DNA of 64,000 bases from Clostridioides sp. ES-S-0010-02 (GTDB lineage Bacteria > Bacillota > Clostridia > Peptostreptococcales > Peptostreptococcaceae). Within the stretch, counting starts at the first letter, position 1. The number at the start of each line of letters is the position of its first letter. The notes beneath the pieces were generated by a model, which saw only the letters and a program-made list of their open reading frames with translations, did no database searches and was not told the origin of the DNA. The DNA lies in assembly GCA_020641055.1 (NCBI GenBank), contig CP067345.1, forward strand, positions 1,047,317 to 1,111,316, written 5' to 3'. Below, one piece after another: positions 1-7,361 of this stretch. The position numbers and the translations under genes were made by a program.

Positions 1-1
1 G

Positions 2-784
2 GAGACTATACAAAATGTAGCTCAGATTAATGGTTCAAGTCCTCCTGGTGTAGAAACTACTAAACAAGGATATGCTTTTGAAGCTAAGAAGGTAGATAGT
101 TCAGATAAAAGTGCTCTTGAAGGTGCAAAATTTAATTTGGAAAATACCTTTGGAATAGTAGTAGTTAAGGATTTAGTTAGTAATGAAGATGGTATAATTG
201 AATCTAGTGTCAAAAATCCAGGAACATATTATTTAGTGGAGACAATGGCTCCAAGTGGATATGAAAAATTAAAGGGTAAAATAAAGGTGGAAATTGATAG
301 AAAAAATATTGGTAAAATTGTTGATATTGGGAATATAGAAAATGTAAAACAAGAAAATATTCCAGTAAATCCATCAGTACCACCAGGTACAGATGAACCA
401 ACAGTGAATCCACCAGTGCCACCAAGTACAGATAAGCCAAGTAAACCATCAAGACCATCTGATACAGAGGAAGCAACAATAAATCCACCAATACCACAAT
501 CAGAAAACGTGGTAAATCCTCCTATACCAGAGGTAGTAAATCCACCAATACCACCATCAGAAGATGTAATAGAAAAGCCTGTTAAACAAATTGTTCCAAT
601 ACCAGAAGTAGTAAACCCACCAGTGCCACAGGAAAAGAATAATACAGTAAAAGATAATACTGTAGTAAATCCACCAGTGCCACCAAAGACAGGTGATAGT
701 ACTACAATTACTGTAGAAATACTTTTAGGATTAGGAGCTATTGTAGGACTTATTATATTGAGAAGAAAGAAAAACATCAATTAG
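2..784 (+). CDS. Sortase-anchored surface adhesin with VNPPVP repeats (CD2831-like), 3' part only
   Basis: The reading frame is open from the left edge, so the N-terminus is missing; 260 codons plus stop are seen. The first ~95 residues look like the end of a Cna-B/SpaA-type collagen-adhesin repeat (motif ALEGAKFNLE, later GTYYLVE, APSGYEKL). A Pro-rich stalk follows with six [VI]NPP[VI]P hexapeptides plus one VNPSVP variant. This is the cut site of PPEP-1, which is encoded just downstream. The C-terminus has a PPKTG sorting signal of the (S/P)PxTG type used by C. difficile sortase B, then a hydrophobic helix and an RRKKN tail. The protein is therefore wall-linked by sortase and can be shed by PPEP-1. 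Known biology of the strain 630 homologue (collagen binding, c-di-GMP-ON riboswitch) matches, but the 5' control region lies outside the window. Confidence 0.93.
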   Translation, partial: ETIQNVAQINGSSPPGVETTKQGYAFEAKKVDSSDKSALEGAKFNLENTFGIVVVKDLVSNEDGIIESSVKNPGTYYLVETMAPSGYEKLKGKIKVEIDRKNIGKIVDIGNIENVKQENIPVNPSVPPGTDEPTVNPPVPPSTDKPSKPSRPSDTEEATINPPIPQSENVVNPPIPEVVNPPIPPSEDVIEKPVKQIVPIPEVVNPPVPQEKNNTVKDNTVVNPPVPPKTGDSTTITVEILLGLGAIVGLIILRRKKNIN

Positions 785-818
785 ACCCTAACATTATAAA
801 AATATAAGTAATATTAAA

Positions 819-876
819 AAATATCTTCTAAAACAATATTTTCAAGTGAGAATATTGTTAGAAGATATTTTTTTTT
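819..876 (+). terminator. Intrinsic terminator of the adhesin gene
   Basis: A near-perfect stem of about 19 bp (820-840 with 850-869) is followed by a run of nine T. It lies 35 nt after the adhesin stop codon. Confidence 0.9.
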
Positions 877-972
877 GGAGTATTATGTAAAAAAACAATC
901 GTTTTTTAGAAGAAAAATCCAAAAAACTATAGACAAAGAGACAGATATAAGATATAATATAAATATAAAATT

Positions 973-1110
973 AAACGAGGCAAAACTAGGGAAACCTAGT
1001 CACGCAAAGCTATAGGGGCTAAAGTTTAAATAAACTACGCCAGCCAGTTGCCGAAAAGAGTAAAAATTTCTTTTTGTATATACAAAGATACTCTTGGGTA
1101 TCTTTTTTAT
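973..1110 (+). promoter_or_regulatory. Cyclic-di-GMP-I (GEMM-I) riboswitch with terminator, upstream of PPEP-1
   Basis: The aptamer at about 974-1055 shows the GEMM-I hallmarks: AGGCAAA start, a GAAA-capped P2 stem (CTAGGGAAACCTAG), CACGCAAAGC, the TATAGGGGCTAAAG core and CCAGCCAGTTGCC. A GATAC...GTATC hairpin with a T-run (1088-1107) follows. The segment AAAGAGTA (1054-1061) can pair with TACTCTT (1090-1096), which gives an alternative structure. The family knowledge for the 630 homologue is that ligand binding causes termination (OFF switch). PPEP-1 would then be made at low c-di-GMP, when its adhesin substrate is not made. Confidence 0.93.
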
Positions 1111-1154
1111 TTTGAAATTTATTACTCCCGGCCTAACTCAAAGGAGGGAATAAT

Positions 1155-1817
1155 ATGAAACCAAGTAAAAAATTATTAATCGCTATAATATCAATATTTT
1201 TAATAAGTTCAGTTCCAGTAAGTGCACATGCAGATAGTGCAACTTTAAAAAACAATAAAGAAACACTTAGTGAAATAGTGGTTCTTCCAAATGGAAATTA
1301 CGATAAAAAAGAAGCTAATGCTATGATAAATAGACTTGCTAATATAGATGGAAAATATTTAAATGTATTAAAACAAGATAACTTAAAAATAAAATTATTA
1401 AGTGGAAAATTAACAGATGAAAAAGAATATGCTTATTTAAAAGGTGTAGTTCCTAAAGGATGGGAAAATACTGGTAAAACTTGGGATGATGTTCCTGGTT
1501 TAGGTGGAAGTACAGTAGCTCTTAGAATAGGATTTAGTAACAAAGGTAAAGGTCATGATGCAATAAACTTAGAATTACATGAAACAGCACACGCAGTAGA
1601 CCATCTTGCATTAAATGATATTTCTAAATCAGCACAATTTAAACAAATATTTGCTAAAGAAGGGCGTTCTTTAGGAAATGTAAATTATTTAGGTGTATAT
1701 CCAGAAGAATTCTTTGCTGAGGCATTTGCATATTACTACTTAAATCAAGACACAAATAGTAAATTAAAAGCAGCTTGTCCACAAACTTATAGCTTTTTAC
1801 AAAACTTAGCAAAATAG
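1155..1817 (+). CDS. zmp1: Secreted Pro-Pro endopeptidase PPEP-1 (zinc metalloprotease)
   Basis: 220 aa with a signal peptide (about residues 1-26, cleavage near AHA-DS). The mature domain carries the zinc motif HETAH (H142, E143, H146), with Y178 and E185 further on, as in the anthrax lethal factor-like fold. This family hydrolyses the bond between two prolines in VNP-PVP sequences. Six such sequences are in the neighbouring adhesin, so substrate and protease sit side by side. A strong GGAGGG site precedes the ATG. Expression is controlled by the c-di-GMP-I riboswitch in its leader. It acts outside the cell, releasing the adhesin so bacteria can detach. Confidence 0.97.
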   Translation: MKPSKKLLIAIISIFLISSVPVSAHADSATLKNNKETLSEIVVLPNGNYDKKEANAMINRLANIDGKYLNVLKQDNLKIKLLSGKLTDEKEYAYLKGVVPKGWENTGKTWDDVPGLGGSTVALRIGFSNKGKGHDAINLELHETAHAVDHLALNDISKSAQFKQIFAKEGRSLGNVNYLGVYPEEFFAEAFAYYYLNQDTNSKLKAACPQTYSFLQNLAK

Positions 1818-1838
1818 AAAATTTATATAAAAAAATTA

Positions 1839-1868
1839 AGAGATGCTAGTATGCTAGCATCTCTTTTA
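1839..1868 (+). terminator. Terminator after PPEP-1
   Basis: An 11-bp perfect stem (AGAGATGCTAG with CTAGCATCTCT) and a T-rich tail lie 21 nt after the stop codon. Confidence 0.9.
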
Positions 1869-1912
1869 TATTGCGTGAAAAACTAATTAATTTAATCTTA
1901 TGTATATATTTA

Positions 1913-2878
1913 TTACTGACTTTTATATAATGACTCAATATGTTTATTATGAGATTGAGTTATTATTGTAGGTATAATAGAAACTATTGAACCAATCACT
2001 ATCAATAGAATTCCTATAATCATATTAATAGGAATAAATTCTTTAAGAATTAGTAATGCCAGTATTGGAGATATTACTGGCTTAAAGAAAAATACTAAAG
2101 ATGTAAGGCTAGTAGATGTAGCTTCCATTGCCATAAAATAAAGTGCATAACCAACACCTGTAACAAATACAAATACGTAAATCATAGTAGGTATGTTGTG
2201 TAAGGTATAACCACTAAAAATAGGTATATTTGCAAATACATGTAGTCCTTTTTTATTTAATATATTTGATATAAAATTAATCTTAGTAAGTAGAACCAAT
2301 ACAAGCATTTCTAAACTACCAAATATAAAGCTGAAACAAGTCACAACTATTCCACCAAATTTTAACGTTTTTCTTTTACCAAAAACAGTGTACATTGAAA
2401 AAATAATGGCAGAAGATAGTGTTAAGAATATACCACTAAAAGTTAATTTTGTGTGCAGTGGATTTATAATAACTATAATTCCAATGACTTCTAATATAAG
2501 TGAAATTATATTGTGCCTATAGATTTTTTCCTTTAGAATCAAATAAGCTAGAAGCATAACAAATACTGGGTTACAACTAAATAAGACAGCAACTACAGAT
2601 GCTTTTGTGTTTAGTACAGCTAACTGGTACAATGACATACTTACTACAACACACATAAAACCTAAAAAAGCAAAGTATTTTAAATCTGATTTTGTAATAG
2701 AAAGACTAAGGGATTTTAATCTTTTTATAGCAAAAGGTAATAAGACTAAGCCACCAACAAAAAATCTTGATAAGGTTATTTGTATGGGATTAAAGTCATT
2801 AGTAACTGTCTTTAGACTAATTTCCATTGAACTAAAAAATAGGGTAGTTAGTATTATATAAACATAACCTTTTTTCAA
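1913..2878 (-). CDS. DMT-superfamily (EamA) permease
   Basis: 321 aa if read from the TTG at 2878. AAGGAGGTG (about 2883-2891) sits 8 nt upstream, whereas the longer ATG-started reading (to 2935) has no ribosome site. The protein is almost wholly hydrophobic, with about ten membrane helices in two EamA repeats (first repeat ending near VVIINPLH, second ending near IVIGSIVSI). This is the usual length and layout of drug/metabolite transporters. It probably exports an amino acid or other small metabolite across the cytoplasmic membrane; the substrate cannot be read from sequence. It is a single gene, read in the same direction as the aminotransferase behind it but separated by a hairpin. Confidence 0.85.
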   Translation of the reverse strand: MKKGYVYIILTTLFFSSMEISLKTVTNDFNPIQITLSRFFVGGLVLLPFAIKRLKSLSLSITKSDLKYFAFLGFMCVVVSMSLYQLAVLNTKASVVAVLFSCNPVFVMLLAYLILKEKIYRHNIISLILEVIGIIVIINPLHTKLTFSGIFLTLSSAIIFSMYTVFGKRKTLKFGGIVVTCFSFIFGSLEMLVLVLLTKINFISNILNKKGLHVFANIPIFSGYTLHNIPTMIYVFVFVTGVGYALYFMAMEATSTSLTSLVFFFKPVISPILALLILKEFIPINMIIGILLIVIGSIVSIIPTIITQSHNKHIESLYKSQ

Positions 2879-2975
2879 ATCAAACACCTCCTTGTAATTT
2901 ATACTAGTACTATAAGCTACAATATTCAAGTACATTGGTATAAAATGGTATATAAATATAAGCTATAAAATTATA

Positions 2976-3018
2976 AGCTACCTTAATATAGAATATAAAA
3001 TTCTACACTAAGGTAGCT
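2976..3018 (-). terminator. Hairpin between aminotransferase and permease genes
   Basis: A 10-bp perfect stem (AGCTACCTTA with TAAGGTAGCT) has further AT pairing inside. On the minus strand it follows the aminotransferase stop by about 26 nt. The T-tract is weak, so termination may be partial. Confidence 0.6.
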
Positions 3019-3044
3019 AATTATTTGTAATTAGATTTATTTAA

Positions 3045-4235
3045 TTATTTTAAATTGTACAATTTAGATAATTTTTCAAATGCTGGTAGAGAACTCTTAA
3101 CTTTATCGTAAGATACACAGTATGATACTCTAAAGTGTCCTGGGCAACCAAAAGAAGAACCTGGAACCAATAGTAAATTAAATTGTTTAGCATCAGCACA
3201 GAATTTTTTATCATCTTCAATTGGAGCTTTTGGGAATAAATAGAATGTACCACTAGGTTTAACACAAGAAAATCCCATTTCTATTAAGCTATTATATAAA
3301 AGGTCAAAGTTCTTTTTGTAAATATTTACATCAACTTCTGCATCTAAGCTTCTTGCAATAACTCTTTGGAAAAGAGAAGGAGCATTTACAAATCCAAGTA
3401 TTCTATTTGCAACATTTAATGAAGACATAACATCATCAAAATCATCCATTTCTCCATTAGCCACAATATATCCTATACGTTCACCAGGTAGAGACAATGA
3501 TTTACTATAAGAGTATCCTATAAATGAATTTTTATAGTATTTTAATATACAAGGAACTTTAGCATCATCATAAATTATTTCTCTATATGGTTCATCAGAA
3601 ATTAAATATATATTTGTATTAAATTCTTTTTGTTTTGTATCTAGTAATTCTCCAAGGTTTTTTAGCAATTCTTCAGAATAAATAACACCAGTAGGATTGT
3701 TTGGAGTGTTTATTATTAGAGCTCTTGTCTTTGGAGTAATAGCATTTTTTAGAGCATATAAATCTGGTTCAAAAGTTTCTATGTTTGTAGGGACTTCGAT
3801 TAGTTTTCCATCATAGTTTTCTGTATAATTTTTATATTCACCAAAATATGGTGCAAAAGCAATAACTTCATCGTCAGGATTTAAAAGAGTTTTTAAAATG
3901 ATATTTAGACCACCAGCAGCCCCACAAGTCATAATTAAGTTATCTTTTGTAAGGTTTAATCCATTTTTTTTATTTATGTGGCTGGCAATAGCATCTCTTA
4001 CATCTTCATATCCTGAGTTGTTCATATATCCATGAACTAGATTTGGAGATTCTTCATTTAAAATATCGCTTATAACTGCTTTAATAGTTTCTGGAGGCTC
4101 AACACTTGGATTTCCTATACTAAAATCAAAAACATTTTCTTCTCCGTAGATATCGGAAAGTTTTTTTCCCTCTTCAAACATGGCTCTTATAACAGAGCTG
4201 TTTGCAACTAAAGTTTGCATTTTATTAGATATCAT
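3045..4235 (-). CDS. PLP-dependent class I/II aminotransferase (aspartate-aminotransferase-like)
   Basis: 396 aa from the ATG at 4235, 8 nt behind a GGGAG site; an upstream GTG reading adds three residues and overlaps the spacing. Fold type I landmarks are clear: the FSIGNPS N-terminal segment, NNPTG (about residues 179-183), the SDEPY aspartate (about D214) that contacts the PLP nitrogen, and the SYSKSLSLPGER Schiff-base lysine (about K245). It transfers amino groups between an amino acid and a 2-oxo acid in the cytoplasm. The exact substrate (Asp, aromatic or other) is not determined by these motifs. It is a single transcription unit diverging from the bilQRS operon. Confidence 0.88.
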   Translation of the reverse strand: MISNKMQTLVANSSVIRAMFEEGKKLSDIYGEENVFDFSIGNPSVEPPETIKAVISDILNEESPNLVHGYMNNSGYEDVRDAIASHINKKNGLNLTKDNLIMTCGAAGGLNIILKTLLNPDDEVIAFAPYFGEYKNYTENYDGKLIEVPTNIETFEPDLYALKNAITPKTRALIINTPNNPTGVIYSEELLKNLGELLDTKQKEFNTNIYLISDEPYREIIYDDAKVPCILKYYKNSFIGYSYSKSLSLPGERIGYIVANGEMDDFDDVMSSLNVANRILGFVNAPSLFQRVIARSLDAEVDVNIYKKNFDLLYNSLIEMGFSCVKPSGTFYLFPKAPIEDDKKFCADAKQFNLLLVPGSSFGCPGHFRVSYCVSYDKVKSSLPAFEKLSKLYNLK

Positions 4236-4545
4236 ATGTAACACTCCCTTTTATAGATTTATATTGCTTATGTATATATTACCATATTTTTACTGAATTT
4301 AGACAATTTTCGAAAAATTATTTGCTTGAAAATATAAACTTTTATATAAAATATATTTATGTATGATGTATATAAAAAATTACAAATTCTAACTAAAGAA
4401 GAATTATATTTTATGATAATTTTATAAGGTAGTATAAAAATATACAGTTATAAGGCAAAATATTCTTGACTGTATCAAGTATTTAATATAATATAGTTGA
4501 TATAGTCAAATATATTATATTAGAATTATAGAGGGGAAATTAAAA
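4236..4545. other. Divergent intergenic region between aminotransferase and bilQ
   Basis: 310 nt, very AT-rich. Apart from the promoter/operator at 4466-4509 and the bilQ ribosome site (about 4531-4536), no ORF, RNA or repeat is evident. Confidence 0.5.
4466..4509 (+). promoter_or_regulatory. Promoter and inverted-repeat operator of the bilQRS operon
   Basis: TTGACTGTATCAA (4466-4478) and TTGATATAGTCAA (4497-4509) are reverse complements at 12 of 13 positions. They flank a TATAAT-like element (4487-4492), and TTGACT itself can serve as the -35. Such a spaced inverted repeat over a promoter ahead of a marR gene is the usual autoregulatory operator layout. Confidence 0.65.
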
Positions 4546-4992
4546 ATGGATTTTAAAAATTTACAGAATGAGAGTTTATCGTATATTATTTGTTATTTAC
4601 AAAGGAACTTTAAACTTTATTGTGAAAAATGTCTAAAGCCATATAAGCTTACGAATGGTCTATATTTTTATTTAATTTATATCAATAAGAATAGGAATTG
4701 TTCTTTGAATGATATTTCGACGGAATTCGAGGTGGATAAAGCTCATACTACAAGAACTATCTCTAGATTAGAACAAGATGGTTACATAGAAAAGATTCAA
4801 AACCCTAATGATAGTAGAGCTTTTCAATTGAGAGTAACAGATAAGGGTGAAGAAGTACTGGGAGATATAAAAAACATATTTTCAAAGTGGGATAGTAATA
4901 TAAAAAAAGAGTTTTTGGATGAAGAATACAAAGAATTAGTAAAGAAATTACATACAGTAAAAGATATAAAGGCAACAGTGGAGGAAGAATAG
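4546..4992 (+). CDS. bilQ: MarR-family regulator, first gene of the bilirubin-reductase operon
   Basis: 148 aa, the usual MarR size. The winged helix-turn-helix lies around residues 55-110 ([18 protein letters not shown] recognition region, then the wing at [19 protein letters not shown] with the typical D-x-R). It ends 1 nt before the reductase start codon, and the reductase ribosome site lies inside this gene, so the two are translationally coupled. A MarR gene beside an OYE-type reductase and a flavodoxin is the arrangement described for bilQ-bilR-bilS in gut Firmicutes. It probably represses its own operon through the inverted repeat upstream. The effector is unknown; a tetrapyrrole is a guess. 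Confidence 0.8.
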   Translation: MDFKNLQNESLSYIICYLQRNFKLYCEKCLKPYKLTNGLYFYLIYINKNRNCSLNDISTEFEVDKAHTTRTISRLEQDGYIEKIQNPNDSRAFQLRVTDKGEEVLGDIKNIFSKWDSNIKKEFLDEEYKELVKKLHTVKDIKATVEEE

Positions 4993-4993
4993 G

Positions 4994-6088
4994 ATGTATA
5001 GCAACTTATTAAAGTCAATTAAAATTGGAAACTTAGAATTAAAAAATAGAGTATCTTTTGCACCTACAAGTATGGGTCTTAATCTGGAAGAACGAATTAA
5101 CAAGCTTTGTAAAATTGCTAAATCAGGAGTAGCTTTAATTACTATAGGAGATGTATCAGTTAGACCTAGTTTTCATAAAATGGCTCTAAGCTTATCCAAT
5201 GAAGATGGAATTAGAGAGTATAAAAAAATTGTAGATGCAATACATGATTCAGGGGCGAAAGTTTCAGCACAAATATTTTGTTCAGATTATGACATAAATT
5301 TAATCAGAAATACTATGAAATCGGGAATTACTTCACATGACGAAATAAAAAAAATTATGGATGATGGAGTAAAGGATTATGTAACAAATATGACAAAAGA
5401 AGAAATAAAAAATATTATAGAGTTGTTTAGAGTAACAGCATTGAATGCAAAAAAAGCAGGATTTGATATGATTCAAATTCATGGAGATAGACTTATAGGA
5501 AGCTTTTCATCCAGTATATACAACAGTAGAACTGATGAATATGGTGGAAGTTATGATAATAGAAGTAGATTTGCAAGTGAAATAATTAGTAGTATTCGTA
5601 ATAATATAAAGGATGTTCCAATAGACTATAAACTTGCAATTAGACAAGAAAATCCTCATTATGGCAATGCAGGAGTTTTATTTTCTGAAGTAGAGCATTT
5701 TGTAAAAAAATTTGAATCACTTGGAGTAAATAGTTTTCATGTAACATTAGCAAATCATTCCAAATTAGAAGACACCATACCAGTTAATAATCATCCTTAT
5801 TTTAAAGATGAAGGATGCTTTTTGTATTTAGCTGATGAAGTTAAAAAACACACAAACCTTCCAGTTTGTGGTGTTGGCAAGCTATCTAGTCCAGATTTCA
5901 TAGAAAGTATTATATCAAATAACAGAGTAGATATGGTTGCTATGTCTAGACAACTATTGGCAGACAGTGATTGGTTGCAGAAAGTAAGAGAAGTAAGAGT
6001 AGATGATATCAAGAAGTGTTGCTACTGCAATAAAAAATGTGCAGATGCATTACAGACACATTCTCAATTTGGTTGTATATTAGATTAA
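4994..6088 (+). CDS. bilR: Old-yellow-enzyme-type flavin reductase, bilirubin reductase BilR
   Basis: 364 aa, a single TIM-barrel FMN domain (NRVSFAPTS start, [30 protein letters not shown]). Where most family members have HGAHG, this one has HGDR (H163-G164-D165-R166). That Asp-Arg pair is, as I recall, the signature used to tell bilirubin reductases from other Old Yellow Enzymes. The C-terminus keeps a C-x2-C-x3-C-x11-C cluster (C342, C345, C349, C361), matching the 4Fe-4S ligands of 2,4-dienoyl-CoA reductases. The FAD/NAD(P)H domain of the long relatives is absent, so electrons must come from a partner, plausibly the flavodoxin encoded next. The expected reaction is bilirubin to urobilinogen in the cytoplasm. 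The function is inferred from motif plus operon context. Confidence 0.82.
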   Translation: MYSNLLKSIKIGNLELKNRVSFAPTSMGLNLEERINKLCKIAKSGVALITIGDVSVRPSFHKMALSLSNEDGIREYKKIVDAIHDSGAKVSAQIFCSDYDINLIRNTMKSGITSHDEIKKIMDDGVKDYVTNMTKEEIKNIIELFRVTALNAKKAGFDMIQIHGDRLIGSFSSSIYNSRTDEYGGSYDNRSRFASEIISSIRNNIKDVPIDYKLAIRQENPHYGNAGVLFSEVEHFVKKFESLGVNSFHVTLANHSKLEDTIPVNNHPYFKDEGCFLYLADEVKKHTNLPVCGVGKLSSPDFIESIISNNRVDMVAMSRQLLADSDWLQKVREVRVDDIKKCCYCNKKCADALQTHSQFGCILD

Positions 6089-6165
6089 TAAAATCTTATA
6101 GTAATTGAAAATTTAATGGTATTAAGAAATTTTAGATAAATACTTAATATATAGGAGGATATATC

Positions 6166-6696
6166 ATGAAAAGTTTAATTTTATATTCAAGTTTAACTGG
6201 AAATACTAAAAAAATTGCTCAATCTATATATGATGCAATGCAAGGCGAAAAAGAAATTAAAAATATCAGTGAAGTAACTGATAATAATGTTGACTATGAA
6301 AAATATGATATAATATTCTTGGGATATTGGGTAGATAAGGGTATTTGTGATAAAAATTCAAAACTAGTCTTTGAAAATATTCACAACAAAAAGCTAGCTT
6401 TATTTGGAACAATGGGAGCAAATACAAAGGGTAACTATGGAATTAACATTATGGACAAAGTGAAAGATGTCTTTTCGAAAGATAATGAAATAGTTGGGTC
6501 ATTTATATGCCAAGGAAAGATTGCAGAAGGTTTAAAGGTAAAATATGAAGAAATGCTAAAGCTTCATCCTGAAAATGAACATATTCGTGAGCAATTAAAA
6601 GGTCATGAAGAGTCTCAAAGTCATCCAGATGAGCAAGATGTATCCGAAGCTGTTAGATTTACAAAAGATATAATGGCTAAAGTTAGTGATATGTAA
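6166..6696 (+). CDS. bilS: Flavodoxin-like protein BilS
   Basis: 176 aa. The N-terminus SSLTGNTKKIA is the FMN phosphate-binding loop of flavodoxins. GYWVDKG and LFGTMGA fit the later flavin-contacting loops. The C-terminal third is charged and helical (HPENEHIREQLKGHEES). An AGGAGG site precedes the ATG by 7 nt. It lies 77 nt after bilR with no terminator between them, so it should be co-transcribed. Its probable role is electron donor to the short BilR, which has no NAD(P)H domain. Confidence 0.82.
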   Translation: MKSLILYSSLTGNTKKIAQSIYDAMQGEKEIKNISEVTDNNVDYEKYDIIFLGYWVDKGICDKNSKLVFENIHNKKLALFGTMGANTKGNYGINIMDKVKDVFSKDNEIVGSFICQGKIAEGLKVKYEEMLKLHPENEHIREQLKGHEESQSHPDEQDVSEAVRFTKDIMAKVSDM

Positions 6697-6729
6697 TAGT
6701 TTAAATTAGATAGAAAGGGAGTTTGCAAT

Positions 6730-6825
6730 ATGAAAGAGAGTAACGATATTATAATTTCAGTTGGCTCTAAGCAAAGACTGCAAAATACAATTGCAATAAA
6801 ACTTTGTTTAGAGCCTAATAGATAA
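6730..6825 (+). CDS. Possible 31-aa small ORF partly inside a long hairpin
   Basis: ATG at 6730 has a good AAAGGGAG site about 9 nt upstream and reads 31 codons to TAA (starts MKESNDIIISV, ends LCLEPNR). No family is recognised. The second half of the ORF forms the left arm of the 6769-6867 inverted repeat, so ribosome movement could affect folding. It may be a leader peptide, the stub of a decayed gene, or chance. Confidence 0.35.
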   Translation: MKESNDIIISVGSKQRLQNTIAIKLCLEPNR

Positions 6826-6867
6826 AGATAATATTTAGGCTAAATTGTTTTTGTGCAGTCTTTGCTT
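6769..6867 (+). repeat. About 99-bp interrupted inverted repeat
   Basis: The outer arms AAGCAAAGACTGCA (6769-6782) and TGCAGTCTTTGCTT (6854-6867) are a perfect 14-bp match. Inner arms around AGCCTAATA (6812-6820) and TATTTAGGCT (about 6832-6841) also pair. T-rich sequence follows. It could act as the bilQRS terminator or as a structured leader for the next gene. A small palindromic mobile element is another option. Confidence 0.6.
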
Positions 6868-6905
6868 TTATTTACAATTAAAAATGTAGATGGGAGCAGA
6901 GTATT

Positions 6906-7178
6906 ATGAAGTATGAAAAAGCACAAAATATATTGCCAGAAGAGATACTTGAATTAATTCAAGAATATACAGATGGTAGTTATTTATATATACCACGAAA
7001 GTCTGAAAATAAAAAAGCTTGGGGCGAAAATAGTGGTTCAAGAAATATCTTGAAAGAAAGAAATAGGGAAATACTTGATAAGTACAATAAAGGTATTTCT
7101 GTTAAAGAACTTACAAAAGACTACTATTTAACGGAGCATAGTATAAGACGAATAATCAGAGAAGAAAAAAGTGATTGA
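6906..7178 (+). CDS. Small CD3324-type helix-turn-helix protein
   Basis: 90 aa. The N-terminus NILPEEILELIQEYTDGSYLYIPR and the basic C-terminal helix-turn-helix (ILDKYNKGISVKELTKDYY then SIRRIIREE) match the small family annotated in C. difficile as CD3324 family, distantly like the Mor/Middle-operon activators. It is probably a DNA-binding regulator. GGGAG lies about 9 nt before the ATG. Its targets cannot be read here; it stands alone between the bil operon and an ABC-F gene. Confidence 0.65.
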   Translation: MKYEKAQNILPEEILELIQEYTDGSYLYIPRKSENKKAWGENSGSRNILKERNREILDKYNKGISVKELTKDYYLTEHSIRRIIREEKSD

Positions 7179-7228
7179 AAATAGAATATTAATGTTCTAA
7201 AGATAGATTTATATAACAAAAAATTAAG

Positions 7229-7257
7229 AAGAGACTTTTTAACAAAGTCTCTTTTTT
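7229..7257 (+). terminator. Terminator after the small HTH gene
   Basis: AGAGACTTT with AAAGTCTCT, then six T. Confidence 0.85.
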
Positions 7258-7361
7258 CGTACAAAATTAGTACAGGTTTGTTTATGAACTTGAGGGATAA
7301 TCTATTTAAATGGTATGATTTTATTGAGGAATTTCTAAATTTTAAGAAGAGGAATAGAACA

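Noticed and set aside
361-690. Repeated CCACCAGT-type units considered as a CRISPR or DNA satellite
   Set aside because: They are in-frame codons for the NPPVP stalk with variable spacing. No CRISPR repeat-spacer regularity, and no cas genes in the window.
229-780. 183-aa minus-strand ORF opposite the adhesin stalk
   Set aside because: It is a shadow of the Pro-rich repeats (CCA codons read in reverse as Gly/Trp-like repeats), with no ribosome site.
2607-2861. Plus-strand ORF inside the DMT permease
   Set aside because: Antisense to a clear membrane protein gene, no family pattern, no start signal.
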